From: Prolixibacteraceae bacterium
GTDB lineage: Bacteria > Bacteroidota > Bacteroidia > Bacteroidales > Prolixibacteraceae
DNA length: 57,137 bases
NCBI GenBank assembly: GCA_027858715.1
Contig: JAQICD010000218.1
Coordinates: 1-57,137 of the forward strand
Direction of reading: 5' to 3'
In this document: positions 1 to 9,817 of the stretch, piece after piece
Layout of the letters: each line of letters opens with the position of its first letter
Numbering within the stretch: the first letter of the stretch is position 1
Position numbers and translations under genes: made by a program
Notes under the pieces: model-generated
What the model was told of the DNA's origin: nothing
What the model saw: only the letters and a program-made list of their open reading frames with translations
Databases searched by the model: none

Positions 1-705
1 TTTTCGTATCTCGATTTCGATTACGAAGAACGCCCCGGAAGCGATGCAGTTTTAGTTACTTACTATCCTACCTTTTCATCCTCAATCGATTTGGCTTATA
101 AAGCTGCCGATGTTTTTTCAAACACCGCACTGGCTGCCAAATACCGTTTCAATTTCAAAAACTACGACATTCAGTTTATTGCCGGCCAGGTCGGAAACGA
201 TTTGGTCTTCGGTAGTGGTTGGTCAGGCTTTATAGGTAGCTTATCTTTTCGAGGAGAAGGCTCATTGTTCACTCCGCTCCCGTCAAAAAGCGATATCTCA
301 GAAAAAGCCTTTACCGGCACCGTTTCTCTTGATTACACCTTCAGCAACTCGCTATACCTGCATACTTCATTTTTATACAACAGCAATGGCACAACAACAA
401 AGGGAGAAAGTTTTTCACTGCTCGACCCCGGATATCAGCTTAGTGCCAAAAATCTGTCCATTGGCAAATATGAATTATTCGGGCAGGCCTCCTACCCTTT
501 AAATCCACTCATCAACACAGGCGTGGCTGCAATGATGAACCTATCCGACCAATCAATGTACGTAGGGCCATCTGCTTCAATTTCCCTTCAAAATAATCTT
601 GAACTTTATCTTATGTCGCAAATTATGGTGGGGGAAACCGGTTCGGAATATGCTGCAACCGGAAATATTTACGCTTTTTACGGGCGACTGAGCTGGAGTT
701 TTTAA
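1..705 (+). CDS. Outer-membrane beta-barrel protein, C-terminal part (5' end outside window)
   Basis: Frame is open from base 1. Alternating amphipathic strands; ends in aromatic ...FYGRLSWSF*, typical of barrel C-termini. Confidence 0.6.
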   Translation, partial: FSYLDFDYEERPGSDAVLVTYYPTFSSSIDLAYKAADVFSNTALAAKYRFNFKNYDIQFIAGQVGNDLVFGSGWSGFIGSLSFRGEGSLFTPLPSKSDISEKAFTGTVSLDYTFSNSLYLHTSFLYNSNGTTTKGESFSLLDPGYQLSAKNLSIGKYELFGQASYPLNPLINTGVAAMMNLSDQSMYVGPSASISLQNNLELYLMSQIMVGETGSEYAATGNIYAFYGRLSWSF

Positions 706-923
706 CACATATTCTTCTACAATAGATCGTTAGATTTTAGACACAAGACAATAGACCTGTGTACTTAAACTCTTATATTTAACATTTTATATTTTTTTAA
801 GCAGTTTATTCTATTACACACCTTTAACAAAAGAAACCGACACACATTCTTATAAAGATTTTGCCAATTATCTTTTTAAGTATACTTTTATCCTTATTAA
901 AAAAACAGCATGGGCCGTTGTTA

Positions 924-931
924 TATATTTG
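924..931 (+). promoter_or_regulatory. Putative Bacteroidota -7 promoter element TATATTTG
   Basis: Matches TAnnTTTG, about 29 bp upstream of the likely ATG at 960. Confidence 0.4.
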
Positions 932-959
932 TCGCGGCGCACAAAATAAGTATAAAACT

Positions 960-2882
960 ATGAAGACATTAATCGACCTCTTTGAAACCAGTGTGGAAAA
1001 GTTCCCCGAAAACCCATACATGTGGGAAAAAATTGATGGTAAATATCAACCTTTCTCATATACCCAGATACACGACGAAGTAATTGCATTCAGTGCCGGA
1101 TTAATGGCTATGGGCATTAGCAAAGGCGACCGAATAGCTCTACAAGCCGAGGGGCGTACCGATTGGATTGTTGCCGAACTTGGCATGCTCTATGCAGGTG
1201 CCATCAACGTACCATTATCAGTAAAACTTGAAGCCGGAAATGATGTTTCGTTTCGTGTAAATCACTCCGGAGCCCGCATGATCATTACTTCGTGGACACA
1301 GGCTGAAAAAGCTGAGTCAATTTTTAAAAATTGCAAAGAGCTTGAAAAAATAATCTACTTTGACGACATTAAAGAACCTGCAGACCATAAAATTTCTTTT
1401 ACTTCTATAAAAGAACAGGGACGGCAATATTTGAACAACCCAAAAAACAAAGAAGTTTTTGAAGCAGTTTGGAAAAACATTCAACCCGATGACCTTGCCA
1501 ATATTTCATACACATCAGGAACTACAGCCGACCCAAAAGGAATTATGCTCACGCATGAAAACTTTACGGTAAATACCATCCAGGGCAACACCCTAATGAA
1601 AATTGATTCCAATTTTAAAACACTCACCATCTTACCATGGGATCACTCTTTTGCTCATACCGCTTGTTTATACTGTTTTATGTACAATGGTGCCAGCGTA
1701 GCATGCCAGGAAATAGGTAAAACACCTATCGAAACCCTGAAAAACATTCCTAAAAACATAAAAGAAATTGAACCTGACCTGATGATGAGTGTACCAGCTA
1801 TCTCAAAGTCATTCCGTAAAAATATTGAAGGCGGAATACGCGCTAAAGGTTCTACTGCCGAAAAATTGTTTAACCAAGGATTAAAAGTTGCTTACAAATA
1901 CTATGGTAACGGCTTTAACCGTGGTAAAGGATTCAGAGCATTACTGAAGCCAGTTTATGCTTTCTACGATAAAATTATCTTCAGCAAAATACGTAAAAAT
2001 TTTGGCAGCAACCTGAAATTTTTCATTGGCGGCGGTGCACTGCTCGATACCGAGCTTCAACGTTTCTTTGCAGCCATTGGCATTCCTGTAATGCAAGGAT
2101 ACGGCCTAAGTGAAGCTTCACCTGTTATTTCATCAAATGCACTCCATGCATATAAATTCGGAACTTCCGGGAGACTGGTTAAATACCTCGATCTGAAAAT
2201 TTGCGATGAAGACGGAAATGACATTCCACGCGACAAAAAAGGCGAGATGGTTATCAAAGGCGGGAACGTAATGAAAGGGTATTGGAAAAACGAAGTAGCC
2301 ACTAAAGAGACAATCAAAGATGGCTGGCTTTATACCGGCGATATGGGATACGTTGATAAAGATGATTTTCTGGTTGTTCTTGGCCGTTTTAAGAGTTTAC
2401 TTATTTCGAGCGACGGTGAAAAATACAGTCCCGAAGGCATTGAAGAATCATTGGTTGACCAGTCGCCATACATCGATCAGGCCATGCTTTACAACAATCA
2501 AAACCCATATACTTCAGCAATGATTGTTCCCAACATTCAGGCTATCAACCGATACCTCGAACGCAATGGCCTTAAACCCGGCTCAGATGCAGGTAACCGC
2601 ACAACCATCGAACTTATTCAAAATGAAATTAATGAATACCGAAAAGGCGGAAAATACGAAGGAATGTTCACCGAGCGATGGCTACCAACAACTTTCGTTA
2701 TTCTGCCCGAATCGTTCAACGAACATAATAAACTGCTTAATTCTACTATGAAGATTGTTCGCAGTAAAATTACAGAATACTTTGCCAATGAATTTGAGTT
2801 CTTATATACTGCTGAAGCAAAAAATATTTATAACGAACTCAACACGAATGCTGTTATAAAATGGAATGCTAAAAACAGCTAA
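960..2882 (+). CDS. AMP-dependent long-chain acyl-CoA synthetase/ligase
   Basis: AMP-binding motif YTSGTTADPKGIMLTH, and GYGLSEASPV, GWLYTGDMG and GRFKSLLISSDGEKYSPE. ATG at 960 (MKTLIDLFETSVEKFPENPYMWEK) fits better than the ORF start at 861. Confidence 0.9.
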   Translation: MKTLIDLFETSVEKFPENPYMWEKIDGKYQPFSYTQIHDEVIAFSAGLMAMGISKGDRIALQAEGRTDWIVAELGMLYAGAINVPLSVKLEAGNDVSFRVNHSGARMIITSWTQAEKAESIFKNCKELEKIIYFDDIKEPADHKISFTSIKEQGRQYLNNPKNKEVFEAVWKNIQPDDLANISYTSGTTADPKGIMLTHENFTVNTIQGNTLMKIDSNFKTLTILPWDHSFAHTACLYCFMYNGASVACQEIGKTPIETLKNIPKNIKEIEPDLMMSVPAISKSFRKNIEGGIRAKGSTAEKLFNQGLKVAYKYYGNGFNRGKGFRALLKPVYAFYDKIIFSKIRKNFGSNLKFFIGGGALLDTELQRFFAAIGIPVMQGYGLSEASPVISSNALHAYKFGTSGRLVKYLDLKICDEDGNDIPRDKKGEMVIKGGNVMKGYWKNEVATKETIKDGWLYTGDMGYVDKDDFLVVLGRFKSLLISSDGEKYSPEGIEESLVDQSPYIDQAMLYNNQNPYTSAMIVPNIQAINRYLERNGLKPGSDAGNRTTIELIQNEINEYRKGGKYEGMFTERWLPTTFVILPESFNEHNKLLNSTMKIVRSKITEYFANEFEFLYTAEAKNIYNELNTNAVIKWNAKNS

Positions 2883-2884
2883 CA

Positions 2885-3889
2885 ATGAATAAGAAACAAA
2901 AATGGCTGTATTATTCAGCAATGATAGTCGGCATATTGACCCTCGTTTATTTTGTGGGGCCAATTCCCGGTTACGAACCGGTAAGCGATGAGCTACCCGC
3001 CCTCAACCTCAACACAGAAAACGTAGCGCAATACGTCACTGAAAAAGAAGCACAGTTTGACATTCGCCCCGACAATGAAGCCCGGATTATATGGGACAAC
3101 GATTCGCTCCAGGATAAAACAAACTGGTGCGTTCTTTACTTACACGGTTTTAGCGCCTGTTGGTACGAAGGATATCCTGTACACACCAACCTCGGCAAAG
3201 AAATAGAAGCCAATATTTACCTTAGCCGACTCCACGATCATGGCATCGATAAAATAGATGCGCTGATTGACATGCAGCCCGGCAAATTGTACGATTCGGC
3301 AAAAGAGGCGCTGCTCATTGCACGTGCACTTGGCGACAGTATCATCATTGTAAGCACCTCTACCGGCGGAACCCTTTCATTACAACTTGCAGCCGACTTT
3401 CCCGAAATGGTTGAAATGCTCGTACTTTTATCGCCCAACGTTGCCATCAACGATCCTGCAGCTTTCCTGCTTGGTGCTCCATGGGGACTCCAAATTGCAC
3501 GGCTTTCAGGTGGCGGCAGTAAATTCCGCGATTTAGGCCCGGCACCCGAAATTGAAGAAAAATATTGGTATCAGCAATACAGATGGGAAGCCACGGTGTA
3601 CCTTAAGCACCTGGTTGACATCACCATGAATAAGAAAACGTTTCAAAGAGTATCGCAACCGGTTTTTCTGGGCTACTATTACAAAAACAAAGCAGAACAA
3701 GATCCGGTTGTAAGAGTTGATGCCATGCTCGACATGTTTGAGCAATTGGGCACTTCTAAAGAAGATAAAAAGAAAGTTGCTTTCCCGAATGCCGGACGAC
3801 ATGTTATCGGGTGCCAATCAACATCGAATTCATATAAAAAAGTTAATAAGCAAATAATTAAATTTGTAAATGAGCAAATAAAGCCGTAG
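2885..3889 (+). CDS. Alpha/beta hydrolase family protein
   Basis: N-terminal hydrophobic anchor, VLYLHGFSACWYEG oxyanion region, nucleophile elbow IIVSTSTGGTLSLQLA, late His in GRHVIG. Starts 2 bp after the ligase. Confidence 0.75.
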   Translation: MNKKQKWLYYSAMIVGILTLVYFVGPIPGYEPVSDELPALNLNTENVAQYVTEKEAQFDIRPDNEARIIWDNDSLQDKTNWCVLYLHGFSACWYEGYPVHTNLGKEIEANIYLSRLHDHGIDKIDALIDMQPGKLYDSAKEALLIARALGDSIIIVSTSTGGTLSLQLAADFPEMVEMLVLLSPNVAINDPAAFLLGAPWGLQIARLSGGGSKFRDLGPAPEIEEKYWYQQYRWEATVYLKHLVDITMNKKTFQRVSQPVFLGYYYKNKAEQDPVVRVDAMLDMFEQLGTSKEDKKKVAFPNAGRHVIGCQSTSNSYKKVNKQIIKFVNEQIKP

Positions 3890-3929
3890 ATTAATCATTA
3901 ACCTGTAGTCTTTTTAATAACAACACACT

Positions 3930-4763
3930 ATGAACACTCCCAAAAAGATTCTGATTGTTGATGATGACATAGCTATCGTTGACATGATCAGCGATATATT
4001 GTTAGAGAAACAATATCAGGTATTGGGTGCTTTTAACGGAAAAATTGCTTGTGATATTGCTTTAGCTGAAACCCCCGATTTAATTATCATCGACTGGGAA
4101 ATGCCGGTACTAAACGGTATAGAAGCCACAAGAAGGCTCAAAGAAAATAATAAAACCAAAGACATCCCGGTGATTATAATTACGGGGCACATGACCAGCA
4201 CCAGCGATTTAGAAATAGCCTTTGAAGCAGGCGCTATCGACTTCATAAGAAAACCAATAGAGCCAGCTGAAATTCAGGCACGTTCAAGATCTATGCTCAT
4301 GCTTTCGGAATATCATAAAGAATCAATTCGAAGAAAAGACTGGGAGCTAACCAACCTGACCCATACCAACCAAAAAAGCAATGCAGCCATTGGTGAACTC
4401 ATAAATCTTATCGAAAACATTATGCAAAGCTGTAAAACCATTGACCATTTCACTCAAAAAGAACTGACTGAGAACATTCAGAAAGTAAAAATAAATTTAC
4501 GAAACAATACATGGAAACAGTTTCAGGATTATTTTAACAAAGTACATCCCGATTTTTCAGCCAATTTGCTTAAAGCATACCCAACCATAAGCTCCGAAGA
4601 GTTAAAATTATCATATTTCCTGAGGCTAAATATGAGCTCGAAAGAAATAGCAACCATTACAAGCAAGGAAATTCACAGCATTGATATTGCCCGTTATCGC
4701 TTACGCAAAAAACTCGGAATAGAACGGAACATTAAACTTCAAGAGTTTTTAATGAAATTCTAA
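3930..4763 (+). CDS. Response regulator (REC domain plus C-terminal LuxR-like HTH)
   Basis: ILIVDDDIAIVDMI, IIIDWEMPVLNGIEATRRL, FIRKPIEPAEI; C-terminal helix-turn-helix LSYFLRLNMSSKEIATIT...RYRLRKKLGIE. Confidence 0.8.
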   Translation: MNTPKKILIVDDDIAIVDMISDILLEKQYQVLGAFNGKIACDIALAETPDLIIIDWEMPVLNGIEATRRLKENNKTKDIPVIIITGHMTSTSDLEIAFEAGAIDFIRKPIEPAEIQARSRSMLMLSEYHKESIRRKDWELTNLTHTNQKSNAAIGELINLIENIMQSCKTIDHFTQKELTENIQKVKINLRNNTWKQFQDYFNKVHPDFSANLLKAYPTISSEELKLSYFLRLNMSSKEIATITSKEIHSIDIARYRLRKKLGIERNIKLQEFLMKF

Positions 4764-4810
4764 AAACAAAAAAATCCGTAATCTTTTCGACTACAGACTT
4801 TTTTGTTTTG

Positions 4811-4895
4811 TGCCCAGAACAAGACTCGAACTTGCACATCCTAACCGGATACCAGCCCCTCAAGCTGGCGTGTCTACCAATTTCACCATCTGGGC
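4811..4895 (-). tRNA. tRNA-Leu (anticodon GAG)
   Basis: Reverse complement GCCCAGATGGTGAAATTGGTAGACACGCCAGCTTGAGGGGCTGG...GTTCGAGTCTTGTTCTGGGCA. Acceptor GCCCAGA/TCTGGGC, anticodon loop TTGAGGG, long variable arm, no encoded CCA. Confidence 0.92.
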
Positions 4896-4972
4896 AGATG
4901 ATTTATTTCAGATCGGATGCAAAAGTATAAAAATCCACATTTCAACCAAAAGGAAAATGAATATTTGTACAA

Positions 4973-5305
4973 TTATTTTTCAATCTCTTTTGTGTATCCT
5001 GTATTTACAATAAAACCATCTTCGTTTATATCAAAACGATATGTCTCAATTTTTGTAAATCCGGGACTAACCCGAGGGTCAAGCGTAGTTTTTCCGGTTC
5101 CTATGGCTGTTTCACGTATTATTTCTTCCTTCACATAAAAGAAGCGTTCTCCCCCGTTTTCCAATTCAACAATCCGGTCGGGTTCACCCATATCATACAA
5201 CAACATTGCACGACTTTGCCCCATGTAGTTACGTTCGATTTTTTTGCTCACACTGCAAGCTGCAAACACAGTCAGCACAACCAAAACTCCAATTACCTGC
5301 TTCAT
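4973..5305 (-). CDS. Small putative lipoprotein (110 aa)
   Basis: Signal peptide and lipobox MKQVIGVLVVLTVFAAC; DUF/SmpA-like body LLYDMGEPDRIVELENGGERFFYV. Confidence 0.65.
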   Translation of the reverse strand: MKQVIGVLVVLTVFAACSVSKKIERNYMGQSRAMLLYDMGEPDRIVELENGGERFFYVKEEIIRETAIGTGKTTLDPRVSPGFTKIETYRFDINEDGFIVNTGYTKEIEK

Positions 5306-5418
5306 ATTATTTATAATTCTCTTTTATCAACCTTTCTTGTTCCTTACCGCAAAGTTAACGATAAAATTGTCCTCTACCTGAATGAAACTACAATTTCATT
5401 AATACAATGCCTTTTTAC

Positions 5419-5426
5419 TATATTTG
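5419..5426 (+). promoter_or_regulatory. Putative Bacteroidota -7 promoter element TATATTTG upstream of purL
   Basis: TATATTTGCACC 37 bp before the purL ATG. Confidence 0.45.
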
Positions 5427-5462
5427 CACCATCAAAAAAGCTTAATGTAAATCTTCATAATT

Positions 5463-8400
5463 ATGATTCTATTCTTTCACGTGCCGGGAGGCAACTATAT
5501 TGCCGTAAGCACAAAGAATTCACTTTCAGAAAAGGATACTGAAAAGTTACAATGGTTATTTGGCAATGCCGAAAAAATCGATACCGAAAAAATCGACGGA
5601 TGGTTTATCGGACCACGTAAAGAAATGCTTACACCCTGGAGCACCAATGCCGTAGAAATCACCCAGAATATGGGCATCGAGGGCATTTTTCGTATAGAAG
5701 AATACATCAGGGTTGAAGACAAAAATGCTTCGTTCGACCCCATGTTGCAACATCGTTACAACGGGCTCGACCAGCAACTTTTTACCATTGAAAAGCAACC
5801 CGATCCAATAATCGAAATCGTAGATATTGCCGAATACAACCAAAAAGAAGGACTGGCATTAAGCACCGATGAGATTAAATACCTTGAATCGGTATCAAAA
5901 AAACTGGAGCGACCGCTTACCGACAGTGAAGTGTTTGGTTTTTCACAGGTAAACAGCGAGCACTGTCGCCACAAAATTTTCAATGGCACTTTCATCATCA
6001 ATGGCGAAGAAAAAAAACTATCATTATTCAAACTCATAAAAAAAACCACCGAAACACACCCCAATAAGATTGTTTCGGCTTACAAAGACAATTGCTCATT
6101 TGCCGAAGGCCCGGTAGTTGAACAATTTGCCCCCAAAACCCAGGACAAACCCGATTTTTTTGAAGTAAAAGATATCAAAACGGTTTTATCTTTAAAAGCC
6201 GAAACTCACAACTTCCCTACAACTGTTGAGCCTTTTAACGGTGCAGCAACCGGAACTGGTGGCGAAATTCGCGACCGTATTGCCGGTGGTAAAGGTGCGC
6301 TGCCCATTGCTGGCACAGCCGTTTATATGACTGCCTATCCCCGACTTGGCGAAGGCCGTGAGTGGGAAAACAAAAACGAAGCCCGCTCGTGGCTGTATCA
6401 AACACCCGAAGAAATTTTAATTAAAGCATCGAACGGCGCCAGCGATTTTGGCAACAAATTCGGGCAACCACTTATTAACGGCAGCGTGCTCACTTTCGAA
6501 CATTTCGAAAATGATAAGAAATTCGCCTACGATAAAGTAATAATGCTTGCCGGTGGCATTGGCTTCGGCAAAAAATCCGACAGTTTGAAAGATATTCCCG
6601 AGCCCGGTGAGAAAGTTGTGCTGTTGGGCGGCGACAATTACCGTATTGGAATGGGCGGAGGTGCTGTTTCGTCGGTTGCAACCGGTGAATTTGAGAATAA
6701 CATTGAGCTAAACGCCGTACAACGCGCCAACCCCGAAATGCAAAAACGCGTGTTCAACGCCATCCGCGCTTTAAGTGAAAGCGATAAAAATCCGATTGTT
6801 TCTATTCACGACCATGGAGCCGGCGGCCATCTTAACTGCCTGAGCGAACTGGTTGAAGATACCGGCGGCGTAATAAATATCGACAAATTGCCTGTGGGCG
6901 ACCCTACCCTTTCGCTAAAAGAAATAGTAGGCAACGAATCGCAGGAGCGCATGGGACTTGTAATTAAGGAAGAATACATTGAAACACTGCGTAAAATTGC
7001 CGAAAGAGAACGCGCCCCAATGTATGTAATTGGCGAAACAACCAACGACATGAAATTCACCTTCCAGAAACTCGAAACCAACGAGAAGCCAATCAACTGG
7101 AAACTGGAACACATGTTTGGCAACCCGCCAAAAACCATCATGAACGATCAAAAAGTTGATGCAAAATTTGAAGCACCAACTTATACCGAACAAAATATTC
7201 AGCACTACGTTGAACAGGTTCTTCAACTCGAAAACGTAGCTTGTAAAGACTGGCTTACCAATAAAGTTGATCGCTCGGTAACCGGGCGCATTGCCAAACA
7301 GCAAACAGCCGGAAAATTACAATTGCCGCTTAACAACCTCGGCGTTATTGCGCTCGACTACAAAGGCAAAAGCGGATTGTCCACTTCAATTGGTCATGCA
7401 CCGGGAGCTGCATTAATCAATGCAGCCAACGGTTCGGTGTTATCCATTGCCGAAGCACTAACCAACATTATATGGGCGCCGCTGGCCGACAAAATAACCA
7501 GCATTAGCATGAGTGCAAACTGGATGTGGCCTTGTAAAAACGAAGGCGAAGATGCCCGTATTTACGATGCAGTAAAAGCAGCCAGCGATTTCGCCATTGC
7601 GCTGGGAATCAATATTCCTACCGGAAAAGATTCCTGTTCGATGACTCAGAAATATAAAAACGACACTGTGCTTTCTCCGGGTACGGTCATCATTTCGGCC
7701 TCGGGCGAAGTATCCGATGTTAGGAAGACTGTTGAACCGATATTGGTTAATGATAAACCCCTGTATTATATTGACTTTTCGAAAGCACCTAAATCAATCG
7801 GGGGCAGTGCTTTCACGCAAATACTGAACAAAATTGGCAACGACACACCTACAGTGTCCGATCCTGCTTATTTCCTTAATGCTTTTAACACCATCCAGAA
7901 ATTAATTGAAAAAAGTTTAATATTCAGCGGTCACGATATTGGCGGTGGTGGTTTAATCACTTCATTACTCGAAATCTGTTTCTCAAACAACGAAAGCGGC
8001 TTAGATCTCGACCTATCAGCCATTGGCGAAGCCGATACCGTCAAGCTGTTGTTTGCCGAAAACCCGGGAATCATTTTCCAGGCCGATGCTGAAGCTGAAG
8101 AAATACTTAAAGCAAAAAATATTGAAGCCGTAAAAATCGGAACACCGACTAACTCGGGCAATGTGCTTGTAAAGAACGGTGTCAACAGCCACACGTTCAA
8201 CATTCAAAAATTGCGCGACCTGTGGTTCAAAACCTCGTACCTGCTCGACCGCAACCAAAGTACGCCGAAGCTGGCCAAAGAACGTTTCGAAAATTATAAG
8301 AAGAACGAACTAGGCTACAACTTTGGCAACTTCGATGGTAAAGCAGCATCGCTTGCACTGAATACAAGCAGACGCACAGCATCGGGCATTAAAGCAGCAA

Positions 8401-9134
8401 TTATTCGCGAAAAAGGAGTAAACGGCGACCGCGAAATGGCCTATAGCCTTTACCTGGCCGGCTTCGATGTAAAAGATGTTCACATGACCGACCTTATCAG
8501 CGGTCGTGAGGATCTTACCGACATAAATATGATTGTATTTGTGGGAGGCTTCTCCAACTCCGACGTACTGGGCTCGGCAAAAGGTTGGGCCGGTGCTTTT
8601 AAATACAACGAGAAAGCACGCGTTGCGCTCGAAAACTTCTACAAACGCGAAGATACGCTCAGCCTGGGTATTTGCAACGGTTGCCAGCTCATGGTTGAAT
8701 TAAACCTGGTATATCCGGGCATGGCACAAAAGCCAAAAATGCTCCACAACGAAAGCCATAAATTTGAATCATCGTTTTTAAATGTGAACATACCGGCCAA
8801 CAACTCGGTAATGCTTGGCAACATGGAAGGCCAACAACTTGGTGTATGGATAGCGCATGGCGAAGGAAAATTCAGTTTGCCGGCCGGCGAAAGCAATTAT
8901 AATATTGCGCTGAAATATTCGCGCAGCAACTATCCGGCGAATCCAAACGGTTCCGATTTCGACACCGCGGGCATTTGCTCGACCGATGGACGACACCTGG
9001 CCATGATGCCGCACCTCGAAAGAGCTATTTTCCCATGGCAGTGGGGCTATTATCCGGCCAATCGAAAAACCGACGAAATTACCCCGTGGGTTCAGGCCTT
9101 TGTTAATGCCCGCAAATGGATTGAAGCGATATAG
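5463..9134 (+). CDS. purL: Phosphoribosylformylglycinamidine synthase (single-chain PurL)
   Basis: 1223 aa; SEVFGFSQVNSEHCRHKIFNG, SLKAETHNFPTTVEPFNGAATGTGGEIRDR, SIHDHGAGG, C-terminal glutaminase LSLGICNGCQLM. Confidence 0.97.
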   Translation: MILFFHVPGGNYIAVSTKNSLSEKDTEKLQWLFGNAEKIDTEKIDGWFIGPRKEMLTPWSTNAVEITQNMGIEGIFRIEEYIRVEDKNASFDPMLQHRYNGLDQQLFTIEKQPDPIIEIVDIAEYNQKEGLALSTDEIKYLESVSKKLERPLTDSEVFGFSQVNSEHCRHKIFNGTFIINGEEKKLSLFKLIKKTTETHPNKIVSAYKDNCSFAEGPVVEQFAPKTQDKPDFFEVKDIKTVLSLKAETHNFPTTVEPFNGAATGTGGEIRDRIAGGKGALPIAGTAVYMTAYPRLGEGREWENKNEARSWLYQTPEEILIKASNGASDFGNKFGQPLINGSVLTFEHFENDKKFAYDKVIMLAGGIGFGKKSDSLKDIPEPGEKVVLLGGDNYRIGMGGGAVSSVATGEFENNIELNAVQRANPEMQKRVFNAIRALSESDKNPIVSIHDHGAGGHLNCLSELVEDTGGVINIDKLPVGDPTLSLKEIVGNESQERMGLVIKEEYIETLRKIAERERAPMYVIGETTNDMKFTFQKLETNEKPINWKLEHMFGNPPKTIMNDQKVDAKFEAPTYTEQNIQHYVEQVLQLENVACKDWLTNKVDRSVTGRIAKQQTAGKLQLPLNNLGVIALDYKGKSGLSTSIGHAPGAALINAANGSVLSIAEALTNIIWAPLADKITSISMSANWMWPCKNEGEDARIYDAVKAASDFAIALGINIPTGKDSCSMTQKYKNDTVLSPGTVIISASGEVSDVRKTVEPILVNDKPLYYIDFSKAPKSIGGSAFTQILNKIGNDTPTVSDPAYFLNAFNTIQKLIEKSLIFSGHDIGGGGLITSLLEICFSNNESGLDLDLSAIGEADTVKLLFAENPGIIFQADAEAEEILKAKNIEAVKIGTPTNSGNVLVKNGVNSHTFNIQKLRDLWFKTSYLLDRNQSTPKLAKERFENYKKNELGYNFGNFDGKAASLALNTSRRTASGIKAAIIREKGVNGDREMAYSLYLAGFDVKDVHMTDLISGREDLTDINMIVFVGGFSNSDVLGSAKGWAGAFKYNEKARVALENFYKREDTLSLGICNGCQLMVELNLVYPGMAQKPKMLHNESHKFESSFLNVNIPANNSVMLGNMEGQQLGVWIAHGEGKFSLPAGESNYNIALKYSRSNYPANPNGSDFDTAGICSTDGRHLAMMPHLERAIFPWQWGYYPANRKTDEITPWVQAFVNARKWIEAI

Positions 9135-9139
9135 AATAC

Positions 9140-9817
9140 ATGCGCGTAATATACGAAGATAATCATATCATTGCTGTAAACAAGGCCGTTTCGGAGATTG
9201 TGCAAGGCGACAAAACCGGCGATACGCCCTTAAGCGAAACCGTAAAAGCCTACATCAAGGAGAAATACCGGAAACCCGGTGCTGTTTTCCTGGGTGTCAC
9301 CCACCGTCTCGACCGACCTACCAGTGGTGTGGTGCTATTTGCCCGCACAAGCAAGGCACTTACACGGCTTAACAAGATGTTTAGCAGCAAAGATGAAATT
9401 CGAAAAACCTATTGGGCTGTTGTTGATCACATGCCACCTCAAAATGCAGGAACATTGAGACACTGGCTTGTTCGCAACACAAAGCAAAACAAATCGTACG
9501 CAAACAACACAGAAAAACCCGGCAGTAAAGAAGCCATTCTCGACTACCGGGTTATTGGGCGTTCTGATAAATATTTTCTGCTCGAAATCGATTTAAAAAC
9601 GGGGCGACATCACCAGATCAGGGCACAGCTAGCAGCCATTGGATGTGCCATAAAAGGCGACCTCAAATATGGGTTTCCACGGTCGAACCCCGATGGTGGC
9701 ATTCACCTGCATGCACGTAGTATTTGTTTCACACATCCCGTCTCGAAAGAAGAAATTAAGCTTGTAGCCCCAACGCCTGATGATGCATTGTGGAAAGTGT
9801 TTGAACACCAACATTAA
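9140..9817 (+). CDS. RluA-family RNA pseudouridine synthase
   Basis: THRLDRPTSGVVLFARTSKALTRLNKMF catalytic motif; LKTGRHHQIRAQLAAIGCAIKGDLKYG. Confidence 0.9.
   Translation: MRVIYEDNHIIAVNKAVSEIVQGDKTGDTPLSETVKAYIKEKYRKPGAVFLGVTHRLDRPTSGVVLFARTSKALTRLNKMFSSKDEIRKTYWAVVDHMPPQNAGTLRHWLVRNTKQNKSYANNTEKPGSKEAILDYRVIGRSDKYFLLEIDLKTGRHHQIRAQLAAIGCAIKGDLKYGFPRSNPDGGIHLHARSICFTHPVSKEEIKLVAPTPDDALWKVFEHQH

Noticed and set aside
4768-4807. Possible terminator after the response regulator (ATCCGTAATC...GACTACAGACTTTTTT)
   Set aside because: Stem has several mismatches; only suggestive, so not listed as a feature.
4810-5013. 67-aa plus-strand ORF
   Set aside because: Its first part is the antisense of tRNA-Leu; the rest overlaps the lipoprotein gene antisense.
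5495-9014. Numerous antisense ORFs inside purL
   Set aside because: Shadow frames of a strongly conserved gene; no start context or protein-like composition.
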